DNA of 64,000 nucleotides from Warburgia ugandensis (taxonomy: Eukaryota > Streptophyta > Magnoliopsida > Canellales > Canellaceae), in assembly GCA_035236585.1 (NCBI GenBank), contig CP141127.1, forward strand, positions 44,096,001 to 44,160,000, in the 5' to 3' direction. Shown here piece after piece: positions 46,020 through 58,162 of the stretch (its first letter is position 1; each line of letters begins with the position of its first letter). The notes below the pieces were generated by a model. That model saw only the letters and a program-made list of their open reading frames with translations, did no database searches and was not told the origin of the DNA. The position numbers were made by a program, and so were the translations under genes.

Positions 46020-46740
46020 AGTAGGTCCGCGTGCCCCAGTTCCCAGGATACCCGTGTATCCTAGTTGAACCGCGACTGCCTTACGTGCGTGCGCGCCCAA
46101 AGGCTGTGCCAGGGACTACATTTTGCACGCACATATGCATGCTCAAGTGATGCATTATGACGCGCATCATCGCACAGACGCACCTTGTAGCATGGAGCAT
46201 CTCAGCTCTCAGGGCACCCTGTACATCCTGGTCGAGCCAGGACCCGTGCCCCATGTCGCGCGAGCACCTGAAGGTCGCACTTGGGACAGTTTATGCACTG
46301 TCGTACATGCATGCCCAAGTAGCGCTACAGCACACGTCCCAGTCAACATCCAGCAAATGCGTCTTCGACACAGGCGGGCCGCATCTTGGTGCCCAGGACG
46401 CCTTGCGCATCCTGGACGAGTCAAAAGCCTGCCGCAAGCTTGCGTGCTCACAATGCTGGCCCCTAGGGGACGCGTCACTCGTGTGCGTCACGAGGTGTGT
46501 CCCTTGACAAGGGGTTTGGATGGGTTTCAGAGGAAACCCATCTTCTCCAGTTTCCACAGCATCTCCCTAGCCGCAAAACACCCAGATCCGGCATGGATCT
46601 GGGCAGGGAAGAAGCAAAACTAAATAGGAAGGGGGGGGGGGCTTACCTGGGTGCTCTGGGAGAGTACCCAACGCTAATGGGTGCTCCTATTCTTCACCCT
46701 GAAGCTCCTACTCGCCGAAAATCGTGAAGAGGAATCTAGT
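46020..46740. other. CpG-rich domain of A-type LTR
   Basis: A block much richer in G+C and CpG than its surroundings, with recurring GTGCGTGCGCGCCC, GCGCATCATCGCACAGACGC and CATCCTGG phrases. Equivalents lie at about 55780-56500 (A4) and 57230-57950 (other A2 LTR). It produces overlapping open frames on both strands, for example 46123-46623 plus and 46209-46478 minus. These lack domains and are not conserved as frames between the copies. Confidence 0.7.
46641..46650 (-). promoter_or_regulatory. Splice-donor-like motif in A2 3' LTR
   Basis: The minus strand reads CCAGGTAAGC, the full plant 5' splice consensus CAG/GTAAG. The A4 copy has it at 56291-56300 and A1 has CCAGGTATGC at 8008-8017 and 14231-14240. 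In A1 the motif lies about 100 bp downstream of the TATA box. Confidence 0.4.
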
Positions 46741-46866
46741 GGTACCAAGTTTCCTCACAAATTCCTTCATTTACTATTTTAAATAAAGTGAAACATTTAA
46801 CACAGTTTATTTCCTATAGAATGTCCAATTTTTGTTAAAAATAGTGTAAATTGCTCGGGCATTACA

Positions 46867-46882
46867 TTATTAGCCCCTTAAA
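46867..46882 (-). other. Polypurine tract of A2
   Basis: The minus strand TTTAAGGGGCTAATAA abuts the 3' LTR start TGTAATG, the same arrangement as in A1. Confidence 0.75.
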
Positions 46883-49800
46883 AGAATTTCATCCTCAAAA
46901 TTCCATAAATTATCATCTTTAAGGTATTTTGTCTTTTAGATAACTTTTTGGTGAATGCATTCTCCCCTTAGGAATCAAATCTAGGCTCAACCTCAATTTA
47001 TCATTTTTATTATTCCTTCTACAAGGCCTTACCTTTAAGGGCTACTTTGCTGCATACTCTAACTCTCATATGTGCCTGTTTAATAATACCGGTTTCTGGC
47101 TGTAATTCATCTATCTCCAAATCCTTAGATGCCTACACTTTTCTCATCATGTATAGGATAATCTCCTCATAGGATCATGTTTCTTTATTTATGTATAAAT
47201 TTCTCCATACTTCTTTCAAGATCATATCATCTTATTTCTCACAGTCCTTTTTGAATATCATAGGATGATCCCTTTTTCTTCTTGTCTTTCATCTAGTGAT
47301 CTCTTCATCATCCATATCTCCTTCTAATGGTCATTAGTAAGCGTCCAAAAAAATTACCTTCTTTCTATTGTGTCTAACTTTGCTTCTTGTCTTTTATATT
47401 TGTCCCTAAGATACTTCAATGACTGACGTGGTATCATGTGCTCTACAGCTAAACCCTTAATTAACTTCGAATTTCAACTGTCTATAGTTTTCCATATGTG
47501 ACTTTATTCCTTGATCAAAGTTACATTCAAAAATGAAAGCCAATTAGTAGCATCTTCCATCGAGGACCTTATCATATACTGAAAGTAAAATGTCCTAACT
47601 CCATATCCAGTTTCATAATTATTGAATTCACTAAACGCTTTCCTCATGTCAAATGTTAATGGTCAATTTTTCATTATGGGTCAAATGTTCTCGTCCAGAG
47701 TCCTTATCTCACTATTCACATCAATTTGTCATTAGGATTTCCAATAATGTTCCCATTTACGCAAAGCAAAAAGTCTCTTATCCATAACCGAGTACCCTTA
47801 CTAGGTCATGGTTGAATCCTTTGTCATCATCCTCTTTGTCCTTTCTTTTCTTGATGGTTTTCTTTGTAACCTTTCAGTCCAAAAGTTCTATACTCAATCT
47901 AGTAGGGTTAGTCCTTCAATTGATTTTGCGTACTTGGTATATGCTCATAACAACTAACTATTTGTCTAAAGGCAAAGTAACATCAAATCTTCACCTTATA
48001 GTGTGCTAGCCATCTCACCTTTTCTCCTTCCATACCCTATGTCAATATATTGTGTAGTCTTTTATCAAGGTTTTATCGTCAACCGTGCAGTCTGTACTGT
48101 CAAGAGGTATCCTCATAAGTATTGATTTTCTCAATTCCTCAAATTTTATCTTTCTAGTTCCTCCTCATACTTGGCTTATAATAGCAGTTCTCGTTCAATA
48201 ACTACTTCATCAAGTTATGCTGAAGCTATTAAATCATCAAATTTGAAAAACACTCAGGTAAGCATGGAACATATAGAAAGACTTTATTTGAATACCTATT
48301 GATCTCTTTCCAGACATATCTTTGTCATAAGCTCAAGGGTCTCTAAAGTGATCGGTACTTATTTGCCTTCCTTTTCAATCCAAGTCAGCAATATTTTTCA
48401 GACTCAAAGTAATTTCTTTACCTTGTCATGGTAGCCATTTTGGAAAATGTTTCCCATTGGTTTAGATCACTTCTTATTTTTGCTCCTATCTCAGTTGCAA
48501 CTGTTCTCATCAACTGACCTCATACCCTCAATTGACTTATTTTAACAAGTACTTCTTTCCAGGAAAACTTTAAGTCTAAAGACTTATAACATCCTTCTGA
48601 GTAAATAACTTCAACTACTAACTCATAGATACTAACATACTTGATTAATTAGGGTGGGATACCTTTATTTAGTCAACAGTACTCTAAAGGTAATGGTTAA
48701 ATAATGGTCTTAAGATTTTTGGTCTTCCAAATTTATGATAGCATGATCTCAATTTGATCCTTGATGGTACCCTATTGCTAAATGAACAAGTTACTGTCCC
48801 GACTTAATTTCTTTATCCACTCATGTAGTTGCAAGGTTAGATATCACCAAATTTTTCTTTTTATGGACTATATCCATTGGTGTTCCTCATAAGCTAATGG
48901 ATATGATAAGAATCTAATTGATATCGAACCATTTATAGAATTTTAACTTCTAGTTGGTCACCATTCTTCTTTGAAAATCAATACTCTACTCAAAGTCTTA
49001 AACCCCATATGCTTTCTCTCTATTATACGTATTTACAATAACATCATTGCCAACTCAACTATTATTATTCCTTTGAAGTTGATTGGTTTATCTTCCCACT
49101 CGATTCCAGATAAAGTCATGATGTTCTTCTTTTGAATATTCAATATTCATTGAATACTGGTAGTTACATCCATATCTCTCTCTCTTTTCTTCAAAATCCT
49201 CACTTTTGTCTTCCTAGATCAATGTCTTCATGTGCTTTGTTGCATATAATCGATACTTCATCTCTTCCTTTACGTAACATATATGATAAACTAAATGCTT
49301 CTCAGAAATTCTAAATTGTCTTAAGATCATTGAAATCCTCAATTGCCTATAGCCTTAATAAAATTCATACAATGTCTTAATAATGGCATTGACGTTTTGG
49401 TCATGCTATACTTTTCTTACAAGTTCATGTTAGGATCAATCTATTATCATCCTTAGTATTATCATCAAAATATTTTGATAACTCGGTCGAATTCATTTTC
49501 TTATAATATTCGTGTTATGTTTCTCTTATTCACATAATCTGTCACTTGTATACATCTTCTGATTTGCTCTATAATACTCAAGCAATTATTATTCGATAGC
49601 ACTTTACTCTTCATAAGACTCCAATTAAGGTATCCAAAATTGAGCTAAGTCCTTCAAGATTCATACCTTTGTGACCTAGTTCGAGTCACAGTCATCTCCT
49701 AATATCATCTTGCATTCTCATCCCTCTTAGATTATCATCATAATTCTTCTCAAAGTCTGTCTTCTACATCCCCTATCATACTCATATCATATGCTTGTGA

Positions 49801-50234
49801 TAGTGTACTCATATTCTGATATTTTTTATGATGGTAAGATAGCCATTTAGGTTCTTCAATTTTCTCCCCTTTGATGAGATTGCTTTTTTTTGGCAGGTTA
49901 GAACTATCTACTAACAAGTCCACCAACATCTTCATTCATCATAATATGATCCATATATGAGTTTTCATATTTGCACCACACAACAATCCTTAATCCTTAA
50001 GTTGTCTTAGACTAGATCTTGGATAAGGTTGCACTATCCTCTGCTTAATTATTTGTTAAACCAAGCTGTGTTTCACCTATTTATTTATGGTGAAATGCCT
50101 TGAGCATTAATATTATAATCCTCAAATAGAAGTAGTCATCTCTACTACTACTATTTATGTTACTTATTCTTGATTTTCTCTATTGTCCATGACCCTTGGA
50201 CATGCTGGACTGACTGTGAAAGGATAAAACCTGG
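46883..50234 (-). mobile_element. Internal region of A2, no coding domain recognised
   Basis: About 3.35 kb of AT-rich DNA between polypurine tract and primer-binding site. No gag zinc knuckle, protease, RT, RNase H or integrase motif is visible on either strand; the longest frames (47812-48009 plus, 49750-49935 minus) are about 60 residues and unlike known proteins. About 48300-49090 recurs in A3 (1-887) in reverse complement, so the sequence is a family feature and not random filler. It may be a large retrotransposon derivative or a very decayed gag-pol; I cannot separate these by eye. Confidence 0.6.
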
Positions 50235-50246
50235 GCTCTGACACCA
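50235..50246 (-). other. Primer-binding site of A2
   Basis: The minus strand TGGTGTCAGAGC begins two bases after the 5' LTR. It differs by one base (A to G) from the initiator tRNA-Met site TGGTATCAGAGC of A1. Confidence 0.9.
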
Positions 50247-52334
50247 ACTGTGACGACCCGGGTTTTCTAATTCCTAAGGTGGGATGCATCCCTATTTGAA
50301 AACCATTTTATAAAAACCATGCAATGCAGCGGAAAATCTTTTGCTTTAAACTCATTTTGAAAACCCCGAGTGTCATTTGCTATCACAACAATCAAAGTAG
50401 TTTTTGAAAAACTTCAGAAATCATAAATGTTTTTCCCCAGGTCTATCCGATACAAAGACACAGCCCAACTGTAAATAAATACAAATACATGTCCAAAGGG
50501 TAGAGAGTTTACTTACACGTATAGTTGTCTCCTTTGTTTATTCACTTGCTCATAGCACTAATATCTCCTGAGACGTCTTCTATTTATCAGTGGAACTATC
50601 TTGAAAAATGTTAAAGATAGCGTGGGTATATACTATACTCAGTAGGAGTCTATCACTACTAGTTTTGCAATGCATGCTATGTTTAAAATCATATGCTCTT
50701 AAAAACATGTGCATGTTTGAACAATCACGTCCAATATTGATATTAACAACCACTGTCAAACCGGAATACTAACAACTTAAAGAATAGCATAATCCAAGTC
50801 GAAAGTATCATATATCATAAACATAATGATATGCATAAGATGCTCCACTGAATCCAACTCATGGATATCTGGTATGGTCGACCAACCTCATGTCATGCCA
50901 TATGCAATGCAAGTAAATCCCCAAACCATAGGGTCCAACTATGCCGACGACTTCGCCGCCGTGTGGTCCCCGGGTACCTGAGGACACTCAGTCATAGCCT
51001 CACCGGGGCATATGACATGTCGACCCAGTGCCCTGACACCAATGGTAGCCCCTTGTACCACATGCAGTCGACGTAGGGACGTTGCCCTTTTTGGGCGTGG
51101 TACCCATCCACCTAATAGTGGTAGAGGTTGGAGGCCAACCCAAACCTCTCGGCATAGTGCCCACGAGCTTATCAGCCCAAATCATATCGGATCAAACAAG
51201 CAAAATCCTCTTTTTCAAAACTTGTCCTCTTGGGTCCCTCACAACTGCCTGGCCCTCACAACTGCCTACCCAGCGTCTTTTGGTAACCCTCAAGGACATG
51301 CAATCTTTCAAAAACTTAATGCTCACAAATCATACAATATATGCATTTGTTTGCAAAACATAACTATGCATAATGTATATGCAATTATTTGCAAATCATA
51401 TCTATGCATAATGTATATGCAATTATTTGCAAAACATATCTATGCATAAAGCATTTATCATATGTACGTTGAATTAAGTCATGCTAAACAAGTCATATTC
51501 TTATACTTAAAACATGCATTCTCAAAACAATCATGGCTCTTTTAAAAAGTGTGACGACCCGGGTTTTCCCATGAAATTTTAAATGCAATACCTAATTCCT
51601 AAGGCAGGATGCATCCCTATTTGAAAAAAAAACAATGCAATGAAAACCATGCAATGCAGCATAAAATCTTTAGTTTTAAACTCATTTTGAAACCCCGAGT
51701 GTCATTTGCTTTCACAACAACCAAAGTAATTTTTGAAAAACTTTAGAAACCATAAATGTTTTTCCCCAGGTCTTTCTAGTCACAGCACACAGCCCAACTA
51801 TAAATTAATACAAATACATGTCCAAAGGGTAGAGAGTTTACTCACATGTATAGTTGTCTCCTTTGTTTATTCACTTGCTCGTAGCACTAATATCTTCTGA
51901 GGCGTCTCCTATTTGTAAGCGGAACTATCCTGAAAAATGTTAAAGATAGGGTGAGTATATACTATACTCAGTAGGAGCCTATCACCACTAGGTTTGCAAT
52001 GCATGCTATGTTTAAAATCATGTGCTCTTAAAAACATATGCATGTTCGAACAATCATGTTCAATATCGAGATTAAAAACCATCATCGAATTGGAATATTG
52101 ACGACTTAAGGAAATCACATAATCCAAGTCGAAAGTATCATACATATCATAATATAATGATATGCATAAGATGCTTCATTGAATCCAACTCATGGATATC
52201 TAGTATGGTATGGTCGACCAACCTCATATTATGCCATATGCAATGCACATAAGTCCACGAAACCATAGGGTCCAACTATGACCACGACCTTGCCGCCTTG
52301 TGGTCCCTGGGTACCTGAGGACACTCGATCATAG

Positions 52335-54984
52335 TGTAATGACCCCAATTTTTGTAATATTAAAATCCCATGAAAGTTCAGTTTTAAAGATAAGGGAATT
52401 TTGGTCATTTCACTAGTTGCCTTGACTAAACCCAGGAATTTGGTCCTAAAAATGGTGCCATTAGATGCGTCTTAGAAAAAGGAATCTAACGAGACCAAAA
52501 TGACCCAAAATGGAGTTTAAATGAGCAAGTTATGGCCCTTTGAAGTTCAGGGGCAAAACTATAATTTTTACAAAAAACGACTTAACCTGAAAAACACAAG
52601 GGCCCGTTTTGATACGGGCACCCCGTCATCTTCAACCCCTAGAGAGTTCTAGAACGGTGGTGATTGGCGGATAAATCACCGCCATTCTGGAGGTTTCTCC
52701 ACCGCCATTCAAAGGCGATGAGAGCCCCCTCCAGAACCCTCTCTTAGCTCTATAAATAGAGCTCTTGGGTGCCTCAAATGGCAGCCCAAAACCTTGGAAA
52801 AAACTAGTCGTGAAGCAATGACCTAGAGGGAAAAACAAGGAGAAAAACCCAGCAACGAGCCAGCTACGTCCGAGATCGCTCAAAACCCATCTCCCCCATA
52901 GTTCCAAGGTCAATTCCCCTAAGTTTTTGCATGAAAAACCATGCAAAACGGAGCCTAGGAGAGCCACCAAGGACCCTGGGACGTCCCCAGGGCCGCACTG
53001 GTTGGACAGGGTCGAACCAGGGTGACTTGAGGACAACCCAAGTCTTTAACGAGCGGGACAATCCAATAGGAACGTCCCACGTCAACCTCCGTTTGAAAAA
53101 CCAAACGGGCGCATCCAGGGATGCGCCCGCTAAAGAGAAGGACGAACGGAGAAATACTGCGCATCTGCAGACGCGCTCGTTGAGGCGCACGCCGCAGACG
53201 CGCAGCGTGCTAGCAAAGGCATCGTTTTTGGTTTGTTAAGGAAGTCAGGGCGCATGACGATGACGCGCAGCGCCCTAGCATTCCATCTTTTAATTTTAAA
53301 GACTCTATGTACATATGACACTAAAACGCTTATAACTTGAGATCTAGAGCTTCGATTGAGGTGCCACAAAAGGTGTTGTTTCTGTGTCGATGATGCGAAC
53401 AATCCATACTATAAAATCCCTAATCAAGGCCCAATCAAAGGTGGGAATGACCCTTAGAATAGGATAGTGGTGCGTGGCCACTAGAACTTTGGAAAACTAA
53501 GGATACCAAGGCCCAATTAGGACCTTAGGACACCCATAGGCATAGGGATGGACCCCTAATGCCTAAGTAATAAGACCCAACTACTCTAAAACCCATAAAA
53601 GATGGGTCAAACTAACCTTGAGTCCCCAAACCATGTTCAGGAGCGTACGAGGACAAATGGATTAGCGCAACCTAGCCAGGTAGGTGCTCTATCACTATTA
53701 TATTCTTTTAAAAGAACTATTATTATTTTGAGAACATATGTTTTAAATATATGACTTGATTTGCATGACTTAATTCAGCATGCATGATAAATTCTTTGTA
53801 CATAGCCATGTTTTGAAATGATTGCATATAAATTATGCACATATATGGGTTGCAAACAAGTGCATACATTGCATGATTTAAGTACTTGCAAAGATTACAT
53901 GTCCTTGAGGGTTGCCAAAAGATGCTGGAGTGCCGAGGGCCAGGTAGTTGTGAGGGACCCAAAGAGGACAAGTTTTAACAAGAGGTTTTGGCTTCTTTAA
54001 TCTTTTGTGATTTGGGCATGTAAGCCCGTGGGTGCTATGTCGAGGGGTCTGGATTGGCCACCCAGCCTCTACCACTAATATGTGGATGGGTACCACGCCC
54101 AAAAGAGGCAAGTCCCTACGTCGACTGCATGTGGTACAGGGGGCTGCCACTAGTGTCACGGCACTGGGTCAACGTGTCATAGGCCCCATGGAGGCTATGA
54201 CCGAGTGTCCTCAGGTACCCGGGGACCACACGGCGAGGAGGTCGTGGGCATAGTGGACCCTATGGTTTGATGATTTATGTGCATTGCATATGGCATGATA
54301 AGAGGTTGGTCGACCATACCATGATAGATATCCATGAGTTGGATTCCATGAAGCATTTTATTCATATCATAATGCTATGATATATATGTATATGATACTT
54401 TTGATTTTGGATTATATGATCCTTTAAGTCGTTAGTATTTCAGTTTGACAATGGATTTTAATGTCGATGTTGAACTTGAGTATTCAGACATGCACATGTT
54501 TTGGAAAGAGCATATGATTTTTAAACATCGCATGCATTATAAAACTAGTAGTGATAGACTCCTACTGAGTATAGTATATACTCACCCTATCCTTAACATT
54601 TTTCAGGATAGTTCCACTCATAAATAGAAGACGTCTCAGGAGATATTACTGCTAGGAGCAAGTGAATCAAAAGGAAGAAAGTTATACATGTAAGTAAACT
54701 CTCAACCCTTTGGACATGTATTTGTATTTAATTACAGTTGGGTTGTGTGCTGTGATTGGATAGACTTGGGGAAAAACGATTATGATTTTTGAAGTTTTTC
54801 AAAAACAACTTTGGTTGTTGTGAAGGCAAATGACACTCAGGGTTTTCAAAATGAGTTTAAAACTAAAAGGTTTTCTGCTGCATTGCATGGTTTCTATGAA
54901 ATGGTTTTCAAATAGGGATGCATCCCACCTTAGAAAATTAGGTATTGCATTTAAAAAATGCATGAGAAAACCTGGGTTGTCACA
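52335..54984 (+). mobile_element. Solo LTR A5 (2650 bp), plus orientation
   Basis: Starts TGTAATGACCCC and ends GGGTTGTCACA, with exact CATAG duplications at 52330-52334 and 54985-54989. It resembles the A1 LTRs in reverse complement, including the palindromic TATA box and the TTAAATGAGCAAGTTATGGC block. It is the innermost and so the youngest insertion of this nest. The frames on both strands at 52632-53402 are in its GC-rich domain. Confidence 0.96.
52746..52763 (+). promoter_or_regulatory. TATA box in a perfect inverted repeat, A5
   Basis: AGCTCTATAAATAGAGCT pairs AGCTCTAT with ATAGAGCT around AA. It is identical in structure to 8113-8130 in A1. Confidence 0.65.
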
Positions 54985-56556
54985 CATAGCCTCAACTGGG
55001 CCTATGATACGTCGACCCAGTGCTGTGACACCAGTGGTAGCCCCCGTACCACATGCAGTCGACGTAGGGACATTGCCCTTTTTGGGCATGGTACCCATCC
55101 ACCTAATAGTGGTAGAGGCTGGAGGCCAACCCAAACCTGTCGGCATAGCGCCCACGAGCTCATCAGCCCAAATCATATCAGATCAAGCTAGCGAAACTTC
55201 TTTTTCAAAACCTATCCTTTGTGGGTCCCTCAAACTGCCTACCCAGCGTCTTTTGGGCACTCCAGTGTCTTTTGGTAACCCTCAAGGACATGCAATCTTT
55301 TAAAAACTCAATGCTCACAAATTATGCAATATATGCATTTTTTTGCAAAACATATCTATGCATAATGTACATACAATTATTTGTAAAACATATCTATGCA
55401 TAAAGCGTTTATCATATGTATGTTGAATTAAGTCATGCTAAACAAGTTATATAATTTGTACTTAAAACATGCATAAAACAATCTTGGCAGTTTAGAAAAA
55501 GTCTAGTAGTGATAGAGTACCTACCTCAAAGACTCCTGAAGTCGTGTCCTTTAGCAATCAACCCGTCCCTAGGTCTCATTTATAAACTCCTGGGTACAAG
55601 GAGTCCTTATTAATTTTAATCTATTTGGACATTAGACCGTTAAATCTACTATTTAGGGTCAATGGTCCTTGCCTAATTCATTGCCAGGCTAGATCCTATG
55701 GTGTGGATCTACTTTCCAATAGTTAAACTCTGTAATTTATCCTCTAATCCTAACCTTAAAGTCTCAATAGATCCACGTGCCCCAGTTCCGAGGACACCTG
55801 TGTATCCTAGTTGAACCGCGACCACCTTACGTGCGTGCGCGCTCAAAGTCCATGGCAGGGACTACGTTTTGCACGCGTACATGCATGCTCAAGCGACATG
55901 CTATGACGCGCATCATCGCACGGACGCACCTTGTAGCATGGCGCGTCTCAATTCCCAGGGCACCCCATGCATCCTGGTCGAGCCAGGACCCATGCCCTAT
56001 GTCACGCGCGCACCTGAGGGCAGCACCTGGGACAGTGTACGCACTATCGTACGCCCGGAGCCCATCCTTGGGACCCTATCCCAGGCGCACATGGAGCAAG
56101 GCATCCCTGGGACGCCTGGCTTGTGCAAGGTCGTCTGGACTTGGCTTGGGGCGTTTTGTTTGTGCAGGGCCAGCCCAAGCCGGCTTAGGCATTTTTCGGC
56201 CAAGAACTCGGCTGGAAAACGACTAGAAAGGACCATATCCGGCATGGATCTGGCCTAGGGGAAGCAAACGGAGAGTAAGGGAAGATAAATGGCTTACCTG
56301 GGGAGCCTGGGGATGCCCTTTTTCCAGTGGTTGTGCCTGCTCGCTGGGAATTTCGAAGAAGGGGAAAGCCATTGTTCCGTTGGGACCAGATGGAGAAAAG
56401 GGGAATGGGGAGATGGGTAAAGGAATGGCCGGCCAGACTTGGCCCGGGCATTGCCGGAAAACATAGAAAAACTAGGTTTGAGACAGTTTCTAGTTTTACC
56501 GGAAACCCCAGTCTCAAACGACTGGAAAAAACCTGTTTTGAAGAGGGGGAAGATGG

Positions 56557-56568
56557 GGTTTTTATAGA
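56557..56568 (-). promoter_or_regulatory. A4 TATA box
   Basis: The coding strand reads CTCTATAAAAAC; it is followed about 260 bp downstream by the donor-like motif at 56291-56300. The palindrome of A1 and A5 is not kept here. Confidence 0.45.
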
Positions 56569-58153
56569 GGAGTGAAAGGCGGTGCCGCCCTTTCCCTAGG
56601 ATTTTCTAGAGAAATTGGGATTTAGGGTTTTCTGGAGGGTTCTTGAGGTTGAAGATGACAGGGAGTTCCGTTATCAAAATGGCCCCCTGCGTTTTTCGTT
56701 CTTCTTAGTTTTTTCGTTTTTCTGTTTAATTTTCAAAAATACCCCTATCTTTAAATGGCTATAACTTCTTCATACGAACTCCGTTTTGGGTGATTTTTGA
56801 GGCATTGGATTCCATTTTTCAAGTAGAATCCAATGGTATTAAGTTTCCTCACAAATTCCTTAGTTTAATATTTTAAATAAAATCAAACATTCAACTCAGT
56901 TCATTTCCTATAAAATGTCCAATTTTCGTTAAAAATAGTGTAAATTGCTCAGGCATTACAAAAGGTCTAGTAGTGATAGAGCACCTAGCTCAAAGTCTCC
57001 TAAATTCACATCCTTTATCACTTTAACCCATCCTTAGGTCTCATTTATAATCTCCTGGGTATGAATGGATACAAGGAGTTCTTATTAGTTTCATTCTATT
57101 TAGATCGCTAGATCTGCCTATTGGGTCCATTGTCCTTGCCTAATTCATTCGTCAGGCTAGATCCTATGGTGTGGATCTACTTTCCAATAGTTAGACTCTA
57201 TAATTTATCCTCTAATCCTAACTTTAACGTCTCAGTAGGTCCACGTGCCCTAGTTCCCAGGATAGCCGTGTATCCTGGTTGAATCACGACTGCCTTACGT
57301 GCGTGAGCGCCCAAAGGCCGTGCTAGGGACCATGTTTTGCACGCACATATGCATGCTCAAGTGACGCACTATGATGCGCATCATCGCACAGACGCACCTT
57401 GTAGCATGGTGCGTCTCAGCTCGCAAGGCACTCCGTGCATCCTGGTCGAGCCATGACCCGTGCCCCATGTCGTGCGCTCACCCAAAGGCTGCACCTGGGA
57501 CAGTGTACGCACTGTCGTACATGCATGCCCAAGTAACGCTACAGAACACGTCCCAGTGAACGTCCTAGAAATGCGTCTTCGACACAGGCGGGCCGCATCT
57601 TGGTGCCCAAGACGCTCCGGGCATCCTGGACGAGTCAAAAACCTGCCGCACGCTTGCCTGTGCGTGATGCTAGCCCCCAGGGGATGCGTCACTCGTGTGC
57701 ATCACGGGGTGCATCCTGTGACAATGGGTTTTGGATGGGTTTTAGAGGAAACCCGTCTTCTCTGGTTTCCACAGCATCTCCCTAGCCGAAAAACACCCAA
57801 ATCTAGTGTGGATCTGGGCAGGGAAGAAGCAAAACTAAATAGGAAGGGCTGGGGGGCTTACCTAGGTGGTCTAGGAGAGTACCCATCACCGATGGGTGCA
57901 CCTATTCTTCACCCTGAATCTCCTGCTCGCCGGAAATCATGAAGAGGAAAAGCCCACCATTCTACTATGACCAGATGAAGAAAAGGGGAAAGAATAGTGG
58001 GGAATGGGTAACTGGCAATGACCGGCCTAACTCGGGCTTGGTCATTGCCAAAAAACTCATGGAAACTGGGTTTGAGACGGGTTCTGGTTTTGCCGAAAAC
58101 CCCAGTCTCAAACTGGGTGGAAAACTTGTGTTTTGGGGAGGGGGAAGATGGGG

Positions 58154-58162
58154 TATTTATAT
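58154..58162 (-). promoter_or_regulatory. A2 5' LTR TATA box
   Basis: TATTTATAT on the plus strand gives ATATAAATA on the coding strand. It lies in the 466-bp segment that is deleted from the 3' LTR of this element. Confidence 0.5.

Larger units (their letters stand above)
44431..46866 (-). repeat. 3' LTR of A2 (2436 bp, core promoter deleted)
   Basis: Plus-strand ends TGTGACGACCCGGG and CGGGCATTACA. Compared with the other LTR it lacks about 466 bp: after GAAGAGGA (46724-46732) it jumps to ATCTAGTGG, whereas the other LTR has 57949-58414 between these points. The missing piece includes the TATA box. A run of 11 G at 46631-46641 replaces GGGCTGGGGGG of the other copy. Confidence 0.95.
51550..56960 (-). 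mobile_element. Solo LTR A4 (about 2.76 kb, split by A5)
   Basis: Starts TGTGACGACCCGGG and ends CAGGCATTACA. Flanks are AAAAG (51545-51549) and AAAGG (56961-56965), one mismatch; the host LTR reads on across the site as in the other A2 LTR (45747-45760). Segments 51550-52334 and 54990-56960 make one LTR of the A2 type, with no internal domain between its ends. Confidence 0.94.

Noticed and set aside
46123..46623. 166-residue open frame on the plus strand, with overlapping minus-strand frames of about 90 residues
   Set aside because: It lies in the CpG-rich LTR domain; the equivalent region in the other LTR copies does not keep the same frame, both strands are open, and no domain is visible.
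52632..53402. Frames of 134, 108 and 102 residues on both strands in A5
   Set aside because: Same LTR domain as in A1; not conserved as frames and no protein family recognised.
54830..55303. 157-residue plus-strand frame
   Set aside because: It spans the A5/A4 junction at 54984, so it is an accidental fusion of two LTRs.
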